24,122 bases of DNA from NCBI GenBank assembly GCA_023437745.1, contig JAEZFI010000177.1, forward strand, positions 1 through 24,122, read 5' to 3'. Below, piece after piece: positions 1-6,328 of this stretch. The notes under the pieces were generated by a model, which was not told the DNA's origin, made no database searches, and saw only the letters and a program-made list of their open reading frames with translations. A program made the translations under genes and the position numbers. This stretch comes from Actinomycetes bacterium (GTDB taxonomy: Bacteria; Actinomycetota; Acidimicrobiia; Acidimicrobiales; Microtrichaceae). Each line of letters begins with the position of its first letter. Positions within the stretch are counted from its first letter, which is position 1.

Positions 1-43
1 GGGGGGGGGGGGGCGCGCCCCCCCCCCCCCCCCCCCCCCCCCC
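1..43. other. G13-CGCG-C26 low-complexity contig end, probable assembly artefact
   Basis: Thirteen G, then CGCG, then twenty-six C, ending abruptly where normal sequence begins with AAAATAACG at 44. Runs of this length are very rare in native high-GC genomes and are typical of sequencing or assembly artefacts at contig ends. The centre (12-19) happens to be the palindrome GGCGCGCC. I do not treat this block as biological. Its presence means that promoter elements just upstream of the first gene may be missing. Confidence 0.75.
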
Positions 44-72
44 AAAATAACGGGACGTCGCGATGCGATAAC

Positions 73-88
73 TTGACCGACCAGTCAA
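73..88. promoter_or_regulatory. FadR/TetR-type operator in front of acyl-CoA dehydrogenase
   Basis: The 16-nt element is TTGAC-N6-GTCAA, an inverted repeat pairing at six of eight positions. It fits the pattern TTG(A/C)-N8-(T/G)CAA that I recall for the fatty-acid repressor FadR (TetR family) of Thermus, and TetR-type sites of this kind are common before beta-oxidation genes. A possible -10 hexamer TAACTT (69-74) overlaps its left edge, so binding here would block transcription initiation. The regulator gene is not in this window. The site covers the TTG codon at 73 that could be mistaken for the gene start. Confidence 0.5.
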
Positions 89-111
89 GAACGGTCGACC
101 AGGGGGCCCCG

Positions 112-1380
112 ATGCCGGACATCACGCTCGAAGCGTTCACGGAGGAGGCTCGGGCGTTCCTCGACGCCAACGCCTCGCCGAAACCCCCACAGGCCGAGTT
201 CAAGTGGGGACAGGGCACGGACGACGTGGCGGTCTTCGAGGAGAAGGACGCCGAGGCCGAGCTGGCCGACATCGCCGCCGCCAAGGCCTGGCGTGCCCTG
301 CGCTTCGACAACGGGTTCGGTTGGATCGGCGGGCCGGAGCAGTTCGGCGGTCGCGGCCTGCCCTCCGCCTACGAGCGCGCCTACAGCTCGCTCGAGTCCC
401 GCTACGACACCCCGGGCATGGGCATCTTCACGATCAGCCTCGGGATGGTCGCTCCGACGATCCTCGCCCATGGCATCCCCGAAGTGCAGGACGCCTACCT
501 CCGGAACCTCTACCGGGGCGACATGGTGGCCTGCCAGCTGTTCAGCGAGCCGGGTGCGGGCTCCGACCTCGCCGGCCTCCAGACGAAGGCGGAGCGAGAC
601 GGCGACGAGTGGGTCCTCAACGGCCAGAAGGTGTGGACCAGCGCGGCCCAGCACTCCGACATCGGCGAGATCATCTGCCGCACCGACCCCGACCAGCCGA
701 AGCACCGGGGCCTCACGGGCTTCGTGGTCGACATGAAGGCGCCGGGCGTCGAGGTCCGTCCGCTGCGCCAGATGACCGGGGGCGCCTCGTTCAACGAGGT
801 GTTCTTCGAGGACGTCCGCGTCCCCGACACCCACCGTCTCGGCGACGTGAACCAGGGCTGGACCGTTGCGCTGACCACCCTCATGAACGAGCGGGCCTCG
901 ATCGGCGGCGGCAGCGCGGGCGGGCAGGGGCTCTTCTCGCCCCAGCGCCTCCACGCCCTCCTCGAGCACTTCGGCCTCAGCGACGACGCGGTGCTCCGGA
1001 ACGAGGCGGCGCAGATCTACGCCCAGTTCCAGGTGGCCAAGTGGAACAACCAGCGGGCCATGGACAAGATCAAGGCCGGCGGGCTCCCGGGCCCCGAGAT
1101 GTCGACCGGCAAGCTCGCCCTCACCAACAACATGACGAGGTTCAGCCACTTCATGGCGCAGGTCCTCGGCCCCCGCATCGTGGCCGACACCGGCGAGTGG
1201 GGCACCTACGCCTGGTCGAAGCTGCTCCTCGGGCTCCCGGGCATGCGCGTGGCCGGCGGCACGGACGAGGTGATGCGCAACATCCTCGCCGAGCGTGTCC
1301 TGGGCCTCCCGAAGGACCCGGGCATCGACTCGACGACGCCCTTCAAGGACCTCAAGGTCGGCACGATCCGCGAGGGCTGA
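112..1380 (+). CDS. Acyl-CoA dehydrogenase, IVD/LCAD-like active-site layout
   Basis: Flavoprotein catalysing alpha,beta-dehydrogenation of an acyl-CoA in the cytoplasm (beta-oxidation or related catabolism). Visible family blocks in order are the helical N-terminal domain, the FAD/substrate signature QLFSEPGAGSDLAGL, the strand WVLNGQKVWTS, the block GGASFNEVFFEDVRVP, and the C-terminal GGTDEVMRNILAERVLGLP. The medium-chain family base (Glu in YEGT) is replaced by Gly (AGGT). A glutamate in helix G, Glu260 in MNERASIGGG, is therefore the likely catalytic base, as in isovaleryl- and long-chain enzymes. I chose ATG 112 (422 aa) because AGGGGG at 101-106 is a well-spaced ribosome site. An upstream in-frame TTG at 73 lies inside the operator. 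Substrate chain length cannot be read from the sequence. Confidence 0.93.
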   Translation: MPDITLEAFTEEARAFLDANASPKPPQAEFKWGQGTDDVAVFEEKDAEAELADIAAAKAWRALRFDNGFGWIGGPEQFGGRGLPSAYERAYSSLESRYDTPGMGIFTISLGMVAPTILAHGIPEVQDAYLRNLYRGDMVACQLFSEPGAGSDLAGLQTKAERDGDEWVLNGQKVWTSAAQHSDIGEIICRTDPDQPKHRGLTGFVVDMKAPGVEVRPLRQMTGGASFNEVFFEDVRVPDTHRLGDVNQGWTVALTTLMNERASIGGGSAGGQGLFSPQRLHALLEHFGLSDDAVLRNEAAQIYAQFQVAKWNNQRAMDKIKAGGLPGPEMSTGKLALTNNMTRFSHFMAQVLGPRIVADTGEWGTYAWSKLLLGLPGMRVAGGTDEVMRNILAERVLGLPKDPGIDSTTPFKDLKVGTIREG

Positions 1381-1397
1381 GCCCACCGCGACCCGAC

Positions 1398-1444
1398 TTC
1401 TCGGCGCGATTCGTCCCGCCTCGCGGGACAGATCGCGCCGAGAA
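1398..1444. repeat. 47-nt nested palindromic repeat, copy 1
   Basis: Outer arms of 13 nt pair perfectly (1398-1410 with 1432-1444). After a 2x2 internal loop, an inner 7-bp stem GTCCCGC/GCGGGAC closes a 3-nt loop. The same structure, with an identical inner hairpin and 11-nt outer core TTCTCGGCGCG/CGCGCCGAGAA, recurs at 10152-10198. Both copies are 47 nt, preceded by AC and followed by CGCGAG. Here it lies between the converging ends of the acyl-CoA dehydrogenase and the cyclase, so it could also act as a bidirectional terminator. There is no U-tract. Confidence 0.85.
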
Positions 1445-1465
1445 CGCGAGTGTGGCTCGTCGCGG

Positions 1466-2221
1466 CTATTCGGGGGTGCCCGACATCACGGACGGGTGAT
1501 GCGTGGGGACCGGGTGGATCGCCCAGGCGTCGTCGTCGACGCGGAGCTGGGCGACACCGGAGATGTCGCCGATGCCCATCGCTCGCACCGTCACCGTGCC
1601 CGAGCGGTCGATCCACTCGGGGATGTCCTCGTCGAGGCCGTAGCAGAGCATCTCGCCCGGACCGGCCGCCTCGCACAACCGGGCCGCCATGTTCACGGGG
1701 CGGCCGATGTAGTCGTCGCCCTCGAACAGCAGCACGGTGCCGCCCGCGATGCCGCCGTGCACGTCGAACGACTCGTCGACGAACCGCAGGAGCAGCTCGC
1801 CCGCAGCAGCGATCACCGGGCCGGGGGACGTACCCACGAGCATCGCCCCGTCGCCGAGCCACTTGATGACCCGCACGCCGCGACGGCCCGTGACGTCGCG
1901 GCAGTCGGCGCGGAAGCGGGTGAGCACGTCGATCGCCGCCCGCGTGCCCTCGCGATCGGTGTACGCGGTGAACCCGCACACGTCGATGAACGCGAAGTAG
2001 CGCTGGAGGGACTGGGTGACCTCGACCCACTCGGGCACGGGCCGCTCGGTGCCGGTGCCGCCCTGCCCGATGGTCGGCATCTCCTCGGTGGGCAGCCCGT
2101 CGGCGACCACGCCGTCCGAGGACATGAGGCGCCGGAGCGCACGCTCGGCGGCGTCGATGGGCGCAGCGCTGCGGGGCCGCTTGGCGGCCGAGGGGCGGGG
2201 GGTTCGGTCAGGGGACACCAC
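1466..2221 (-). CDS. Class III adenylate/guanylate cyclase domain protein
   Basis: Predicted soluble nucleotide cyclase making cAMP or cGMP. The N-terminal roughly 65 residues are basic and Pro/Ala-rich, with no membrane segment. The catalytic domain follows: first metal Asp80 in FIDVCGFT, Lys120 and second metal Asp124 in KWLGDGAM, Asp169/Asp170 before YIGRPVN, and the transition-state pair Asn177 and Arg181 in VNMAAR. All residues needed for activity appear present. It works as a dimer in known members. The start is uncertain: GTG at 2221 and GTG at 2218 lie 1 and 4 nt after GAGGAGG, too close for a comfortable ribosome site. A coding-like stretch in another frame lies immediately upstream, so the true N-terminus may be longer and frameshifted here. 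It lies downstream of rnhB on the same strand. Confidence 0.85.
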   Translation of the reverse strand: MVSPDRTPRPSAAKRPRSAAPIDAAERALRRLMSSDGVVADGLPTEEMPTIGQGGTGTERPVPEWVEVTQSLQRYFAFIDVCGFTAYTDREGTRAAIDVLTRFRADCRDVTGRRGVRVIKWLGDGAMLVGTSPGPVIAAAGELLLRFVDESFDVHGGIAGGTVLLFEGDDYIGRPVNMAARLCEAAGPGEMLCYGLDEDIPEWIDRSGTVTVRAMGIGDISGVAQLRVDDDAWAIHPVPTHHPSVMSGTPE

Positions 2222-2345
2222 ACCTCCTCATCGGTCGAACAGCGGACTGACGTGATCGTCCCATCCTCTGCGAGCTGGAGCAAGCACCGTGCGAACTCCT
2301 GGATGTGCCTCCCGGCACGCTGGGCACCGTAGATCCGGGGAGTCG
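2222..2345 (-). other. Coding-like segment in a shifted frame before the cyclase (possible frameshift)
   Basis: Between the rnhB stop and the cyclase start, one minus-strand frame reads as a plausible protein, from PRIYGAQRAG through IQEFARCLLQLAEDG to RCSTDEEVWCPLTE. About 80% of its codons end in G or C, against about 50-55% in the other two minus frames. This frame has no nearby credible start: the only upstream one is GTG 2421, inside rnhB. It does not stop before running deep into the cyclase gene in the wrong frame. A one-base change in the C-run (minus strand) near 2196-2202 would join it to the cyclase. It could be an N-terminal extension broken by a mutation or sequencing error, or a decayed gene. 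I recognise no family. Confidence 0.35.
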
Positions 2346-2383
2346 GCGTGTCAGCGCGGTGTCGCGACGGCTCCTTCGCGACC

Positions 2384-3040
2384 TCAGAACAGGGTGGGGA
2401 CGGCCGCGTGCCGCACGGCACCCCGCCAGGCCAGGCGTTCCATGAACACCCAACTCCGACGGTGGATCGAGGTCGGCCCGTACCCCTGCAGGGCCACCTT
2501 GTGGCGAGGGCACGGGTAGCCCTTGTTCTGGTCGAAGGCGAAGGGCGGGAAGGCGTCGGCGACCTCGCGCATCATCCGGTCGCGGGTCACCTTGGCGAGG
2601 ATCGAGGCCGTCGCGATCGACAGGGAGACGGCGTCGCCCTTCACCTGGGTGCGGGCGATCCCTCCCCCGACGAAGTCCCAGTTGCCGTCGACGAGCACCG
2701 TGTCGGCGGTGACTCCGAGGCCGTCGAGGGCGCGGCGGGCCGCCAGCCGCTGGGCGTCCGACATCCCCAGCTGATCGCACTCCTCGGGGGTGGCATGACC
2801 GACGGCCCACGCGTCGCACCAGTCGACGATCCGGTCGTAGAGCACCTCCCGGCGGCGCTCGGTGAGCATCTTCGAGTCACGGATGTTGTTCACCCTGCGA
2901 TCGCGGGGCAGCACCACCGCCCCGATGGTCAGCGGGCCGGCCCAGGCGCCCTTGCCGACCTCGTCCATGCCCACGACCACGTCCGCTCCGGCGTCCCAGC
3001 ACTCGCGCTCAAGCCGGAGGCCCGGGGGTCTCGTCGCCAT
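2384..3040 (-). CDS. rnhB: Ribonuclease HII
   Basis: Endonuclease that nicks RNA-DNA junctions to start removal of ribonucleotides from DNA. It is 218 aa, normal for the family. The catalytic carboxylates are Asp26 and Glu27 (GMDEVGKG), Asp118 (VDGNWDF) and Asp136, with the E. coli-like 18-residue spacing between the last two. RDSKML, ASILAKVTRDR and the C-terminal KGYPCPRHK block are also present. The GRG motif that contacts the ribonucleotide is GKG here, with Lys30 instead of Arg, which is unusual. ATG 3040 is supported by a TAGTTT -10 hexamer 6 nt upstream, implying a leaderless transcript. It is divergent from the small protein gene at 3179 and upstream of the cyclase gene. Confidence 0.95.
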   Translation of the reverse strand: MATRPPGLRLERECWDAGADVVVGMDEVGKGAWAGPLTIGAVVLPRDRRVNNIRDSKMLTERRREVLYDRIVDWCDAWAVGHATPEECDQLGMSDAQRLAARRALDGLGVTADTVLVDGNWDFVGGGIARTQVKGDAVSLSIATASILAKVTRDRMMREVADAFPPFAFDQNKGYPCPRHKVALQGYGPTSIHRRSWVFMERLAWRGAVRHAAVPTLF

Positions 3041-3046
3041 GTCCCG

Positions 3047-3052
3047 AAACTA
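3047..3052 (-). promoter_or_regulatory. -10 hexamer TAGTTT, leaderless promoter of rnhB
   Basis: TAGTTT on the minus strand ends 6 nt before the ATG at 3040, which places the transcription start at or next to the A of the start codon. There is no Shine-Dalgarno sequence. No convincing -35 is visible. Confidence 0.5.
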
Positions 3053-3123
3053 CCCCTCAACTCTGGATGAAAACAGCCGATGAACAATGAGGACGATCCG
3101 CCGATCGGGGAGGTCGCTGCCGT

Positions 3124-3173
3124 CATACTGATGGCAGGCGGCAGACCGGCGGAAAGCACCGGGGTGGAAAGGA
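3124..3173 (+). promoter_or_regulatory. Possible promoter and ribosome site of the 3179 gene
   Basis: CATACT at 3124-3129 is a weak -10 candidate without a clear -35. GGAAAGGA at 3166-3173 is a ribosome site 5 nt before ATG 3179 and is what fixes that start. This gene therefore has a leadered mRNA, unlike most of its neighbours. Confidence 0.35.
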
Positions 3174-3178
3174 TCCGC

Positions 3179-3466
3179 ATGAACGGCACCACTGACACCG
3201 GCATCGACATCACCGAGCGGGCGACCGCACGGGGCGGCAGCACCGGTCCGGCAGGCCCCGCCGATCCGTTGGCCGAGGCGCCCATCGACGCGGGCGCCGT
3301 CGTGGAGGTGCGGCGTCGCTTCGACCGCGCCTGGGCCCGGGGGTTCCGTGTGATCGACACGGACGAGTCCGGCTACCAGCTCCGTCGCGAGTCCGACGGC
3401 GCCGTGCTGCCGGTGCGCTTCCCCGCCGCAGACCTGCGGCTGGCGCGCAACGTCGAGCACCGCTGA
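3179..3466 (+). CDS. Small hypothetical protein (95 aa)
   Basis: Not recognised as a named family. The first roughly 40 residues are polar and rich in Gly, Thr and Ala, probably disordered. The C-terminal half (VVEVRRRFDRAWARGFRV, then GYQLRRESDGAVLPVRFPAADLR) looks like a small folded helix-plus-strands domain with many Arg. There is no signal peptide, membrane segment or cysteine. An earlier in-frame ATG at 3080 exists, but the good ribosome site GGAAAGGA favours ATG 3179. The gene is divergent from rnhB and is followed by a hairpin and a converging gene. It is probably cytoplasmic. Codon third positions look normal for this genome, supporting a real gene. Confidence 0.65.
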   Translation: MNGTTDTGIDITERATARGGSTGPAGPADPLAEAPIDAGAVVEVRRRFDRAWARGFRVIDTDESGYQLRRESDGAVLPVRFPAADLRLARNVEHR

Positions 3467-3483
3467 CCCCGACGCCGCCGAAG

Positions 3484-3524
3484 TTCGCGCGCAGGTACCG
3501 ACATCGCGCGGCTCAGCGCGCGAA
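3484..3524. terminator. Hairpin between converging genes
   Basis: TTCGCGCGC (3484-3492) pairs perfectly with GCGCGCGAA (3516-3524) around a 23-nt loop. A competing shorter stem CGCGC/GCGCG sits at 3505-3520. It lies between the stops of the small protein gene (+) and the large unknown gene (-), so a bidirectional terminator is the simplest reading. AAAA follows on the plus strand. Confidence 0.5.
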
Positions 3525-3541
3525 AATAGCGACCGGGGCCG

Positions 3542-5158
3542 TCAGGCGAACGACTCGCCCTCGGCGGGCCCGTCCGACGGCTGCGGGCTGCCGAGCATCT
3601 CGACGGTGGCCTCGACGAGGTCCAGGTCGCCCAGCCCCGCGGGCTCGGCGAGCAGGGCCTCACCCGACGGCTCCTCGGTGGACCAGCCGGGGTCGATCGT
3701 CGTGCACCGCCAGGTGACCGGCCCGATGGCGTCGGCGACCTCCCAGAGGAGCGCCGGCCGCCGACCGTGCCAGCGCACGGCGTAGCCCACCCGCCCCCAG
3801 GGCGTGTCGGCGTCGTGGACCTCCACCGGCGCGCCGGCCGTGTCCGGCCTCCATCCGGCGAGCACGTCGACGCCGTCGGTGGTGCACCGCACGTGGGCGT
3901 CGACCTGCGCCACGACCCAGCGGGCGAGGGCGATCGGGTCGGCGCAGCCGTCCAGCTCCACCGTGACCCCGGTGGCCGACGGCGCGGATGCCGCCGCTTC
4001 CCCGGCACCAGCGCCCGTCGGATCGAGCGACGCCGCCGCACGGCGCAGGTCGTCGCCGGCGAGGTCCTCGCCGGCCCGCCGCATCGCCGCCGCAGCGCGG
4101 GAGAGGGCGTTCGCAGCCCTCGCCGCCTGCTCCGGGCTCATCGATCGGCGGGTCCGACCGCGACCGAGCCAACCCGCAGCACCGGCCAGCGGGAGGACCA
4201 TGGCGGCGTTGCCCTCCTCGGTCAGGTCGAGCCCGATGGTGGACGCCCAGAGGTCGACCGCGTCGATCGTGTCGTCGACCGTCTCCCCGACGGCACCCGA
4301 ACCGGTCTGCGCGCCGATCGCCCGATGGGCGAGCTCGACGGCGTCCTCCCGCCAGCCCAGCCGGGCGACGGCCGCCCCGACCGCCGGGACCGCGGCCGCG
4401 TCGACGTGCGTGCCGTGGAGCGCGAGGGTGGTCGTGGCGCGACGCCACGCCGCGGCGACGGCGTCGTCGGCGGGGCGCAGCTGCAATCCGCGCTCGGCGT
4501 GCGTCGCCCAGCCCGTCGCCACCTGGGTGGCCTCCGGCGGGATCGGGAACGTCGCACCCCACGCGTCCCCGTCGCCCACCACGATCTCGAACTTCGCCGT
4601 GTGGGCCACGGGCGCCACTGCGGCGACCCACTCCCCCTGCCCGCCCGCGCTGCCGTCGACGACACCGCTGGTGTCCGGGCCCGACAGCTCGGCGAGGCGT
4701 TCGACCAACGCGTCGAGGGTGGCGGCGCGGACCAGCCCTCGAGGGGACCGTGCGAACCGGGCGGCGACGCGGCCGTCGACGACGAGCGCATCGCTGCGCA
4801 CCTCGGCGGTGCCGACAGGACCCACGACCAGCGCGACGGCGACCGGCTCGGTGCTCTCGTTGTGCGCCGACAGCGCCACCGCCGGGGCGTCGGAGCCGCC
4901 GGCGGGTACGAAGCCGAAGGTCGACCAGGAGACATCGCCGCCGGGGACCCGCACGGACCACTCGACCACGGGTGCGTCGCCGACGGTGCGGCGCCGGAGG
5001 GTCGGCTCGGACTCCGTCACGCGCCACCGGTCCACACCCGACACCCAGAGCCGGGTGGTGACCTCGGTGTCCGGGCGGCGGATCACCGCGCGGTCGTCGA
5101 CGGTGGCGATGGCACCGGCGCGCACCACGCCGATCGGGGTCCGGACGGGCTTCGACAT
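3542..5158 (-). CDS. Large hypothetical protein (538 aa)
   Basis: Not recognised with confidence. There is no signal peptide or clear membrane segment. Residues about 1-230 look beta-rich (WSVRVPGG, VSWSTFGFVPAGG, FEIVVGDG). Residues about 230-390 look alpha-helical and Ala-rich. The C-terminal domain (about 400-510) carries TPWGRVGYAVRWHGRRPALLWEV. A beta-sandwich followed by a helical barrel would resemble glycoside-hydrolase-like architectures such as GH15 relatives, but I see no catalytic signature, so this is a weak guess. ATG 5158 is preferred over GTG 5167 because TAGCGT ends 7 nt upstream of 5158, overlapping the GTG position. The gene follows gpsA on the same strand with a 64-nt gap but appears to have its own promoter. 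Confidence 0.75.
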   Translation of the reverse strand: MSKPVRTPIGVVRAGAIATVDDRAVIRRPDTEVTTRLWVSGVDRWRVTESEPTLRRRTVGDAPVVEWSVRVPGGDVSWSTFGFVPAGGSDAPAVALSAHNESTEPVAVALVVGPVGTAEVRSDALVVDGRVAARFARSPRGLVRAATLDALVERLAELSGPDTSGVVDGSAGGQGEWVAAVAPVAHTAKFEIVVGDGDAWGATFPIPPEATQVATGWATHAERGLQLRPADDAVAAAWRRATTTLALHGTHVDAAAVPAVGAAVARLGWREDAVELAHRAIGAQTGSGAVGETVDDTIDAVDLWASTIGLDLTEEGNAAMVLPLAGAAGWLGRGRTRRSMSPEQAARAANALSRAAAAMRRAGEDLAGDDLRRAAASLDPTGAGAGEAAASAPSATGVTVELDGCADPIALARWVVAQVDAHVRCTTDGVDVLAGWRPDTAGAPVEVHDADTPWGRVGYAVRWHGRRPALLWEVADAIGPVTWRCTTIDPGWSTEEPSGEALLAEPAGLGDLDLVEATVEMLGSPQPSDGPAEGESFA

Positions 5159-5165
5159 CGCCGCC

Positions 5166-5171
5166 ACGCTA
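5166..5171 (-). promoter_or_regulatory. -10 hexamer TAGCGT, leaderless promoter
   Basis: TAGCGT on the minus strand ends 7 nt before ATG 5158. It decides the start of the large hypothetical gene and suggests that gene can be transcribed separately from gpsA. Confidence 0.45.
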
Positions 5172-5222
5172 GTTGTCCGGGAAGTGGCCCCCGGCGAGCC
5201 GAATCGAGCGACGAGCGCTGCG

Positions 5223-6230
5223 TCAGAACGAGTAGTGGTGGTGCTCCAGCGCCCCGCCGCGGTTGAGGAGACCCCGGTAGGCGTCCTGCGCCGTGGAGCC
5301 CGCGTGGCACACCCCGTAGACCTCGGTCGAGATCGGCATCTCGATCTCGTACACGTCGGCGAGCTCCATCACGACCCTCGCCGTCTTCACACCCTCGGCG
5401 ACCATGTTCATGTCGGCGATGATCTCGTCGATCCGCCGGCCTCTTCCGAGCTGCTCGCCGACGTAGCGGTTGCGGCTCTGGGGGGAGCTGCACGTGGCGA
5501 CGAGGTCGCCCATGCCGGCGAGGCCCGAGAAGGTCACGGCCTGGCCGCCCATCGCCTCCCCGAGGCGGGACAGCTCGTTGAGGCCCCGGGTGATCACCGC
5601 CGACTTCGTGTTGTCGCCCGCGCCGAGGCCGTCGGCCATGCCCGCCGCGATGGCGATCACGTTCTTCAGCGCACCGCCCAGTTCGCAGCCCGTGACGTCG
5701 GGGTTCGTGTACACCCGGAAGAGGTTGGTGGAGAAGATCTTCTGCAGGTGGTCCGCCACCACCGGGTCGTTCGTGGCCACCACCGACGCCGCGGCGTCGC
5801 CGGCGAGGATCTCCTTCGCGAGGTTCGGCCCGGTGAGGACCGCGACCGGATGGCCGGGGAGGACCTGGTTGGCGACCTGGCTCATCCGAAGGTGCGTGCC
5901 CTGCTCGAGGCCCTTGGTGAGGCTCACCACCGGCACCCAGGCCCGGATGTGCTCGGCCACCTGCTGCAGCGTCGCCCGGTAGGAGTGCGAGGGCACCCCC
6001 ATCACGATGACGTCCGAGTCGCGGACGACCGCGGCGAGGTCGGCGTCCGCCGTCAGCGCAGGGTGCAGGTCCAGTCCGGACAGGTAGCGGGTGTTGTGGT
6101 GCGACGAGTTGATCTCCTCGCACGTCGCCACGTCACGCGCCCACAGGGTGGTCGGGGCGTTGTGCGCGGCGAGGTGCCCCACCGTCGTCCCCCATGATCC
6201 GCCCCCGATGACCCCCACTCGGATGTGCAT
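5223..6230 (-). CDS. gpsA: Glycerol-3-phosphate dehydrogenase [NAD(P)+]
   Basis: Reduces dihydroxyacetone phosphate to sn-glycerol-3-phosphate, the entry point to phospholipid synthesis, in the cytoplasm. At 335 aa it has the usual length. The N-terminal Rossmann fold starts at once with VGVIGGGSWGT (nucleotide loop at residues 9-14). The central region has SLTKGLE and LTGPNLAKEI, and the catalytic-lysine block GCELGGALKNVIAIAAG is followed by GDNTKSAVITRGL and FSGLAGMGDLVATC. ATG 6230 is supported because the Rossmann motif begins 5 residues later and TATCGT lies 6 nt upstream. It is divergent from a small membrane protein. In the same window a Ugp-like importer and an acyltransferase may supply or use the same metabolite. 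Confidence 0.96.
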   Translation of the reverse strand: MHIRVGVIGGGSWGTTVGHLAAHNAPTTLWARDVATCEEINSSHHNTRYLSGLDLHPALTADADLAAVVRDSDVIVMGVPSHSYRATLQQVAEHIRAWVPVVSLTKGLEQGTHLRMSQVANQVLPGHPVAVLTGPNLAKEILAGDAAASVVATNDPVVADHLQKIFSTNLFRVYTNPDVTGCELGGALKNVIAIAAGMADGLGAGDNTKSAVITRGLNELSRLGEAMGGQAVTFSGLAGMGDLVATCSSPQSRNRYVGEQLGRGRRIDEIIADMNMVAEGVKTARVVMELADVYEIEMPISTEVYGVCHAGSTAQDAYRGLLNRGGALEHHHYSF

Positions 6231-6236
6231 GCCGTG

Positions 6237-6242
6237 ACGATA
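6237..6242 (-). promoter_or_regulatory. -10 hexamer TATCGT, leaderless promoter of gpsA
   Basis: TATCGT on the minus strand ends 6 nt before ATG 6230. There is no ribosome site between them. The -35 region is pure GC-rich sequence with no consensus match. Confidence 0.5.
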
Positions 6243-6283
6243 ACGGCCGCCGCCGCGTCGGGCCGCGTAGGAGAAGTGCCCAG

Positions 6284-6322
6284 GGGTCCGAGCTGGACCC
6301 GCACGGCCGGGCCTCCCACCAT
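6284..6322 (+). promoter_or_regulatory. Putative promoter with inverted repeat over the -35
   Basis: A perfect inverted repeat GGGTCC-N5-GGACCC occupies 6284-6300. TGGACC (6294-6299) and CACCAT (6317-6322), spaced by 17 nt, form a plausible weak promoter ending 6 nt before ATG 6329. The repeat covers the -35, so it could be an operator. It is equally possible that the repeat is chance in GC-rich DNA. Confidence 0.3.
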
Positions 6323-6328
6323 GGCGAC

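Noticed and set aside
1..43. G-quadruplex or telomere-like end
   Set aside because: A pure G run followed by a longer C run at the exact contig start is better explained as an artefact; it has no repeat unit.
73..111. TTG at 73 as start of the acyl-CoA dehydrogenase
   Set aside because: It lies inside the inverted repeat and has no ribosome site, while ATG 112 has AGGGGG at good spacing.
85..1386. Long open frame antisense to the acyl-CoA dehydrogenase
   Set aside because: High-GC genes open the antisense frames; the product is His/Arg/Val-rich low-complexity sequence without motifs.
2208..2318. 36-aa leaderless ORF starting at a GTG 7 nt after TACGGT, ending in the cyclase start
   Set aside because: Its composition is Ser/Arg-rich and third positions are not coding-like; the other minus frame is better. 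Kept only as an alternative within the frameshift finding.
3804..6197. Very long plus-strand open frame across the unknown gene and gpsA
   Set aside because: It is antisense to two better-supported genes, with Ser/Thr/Arg-rich shadow composition.
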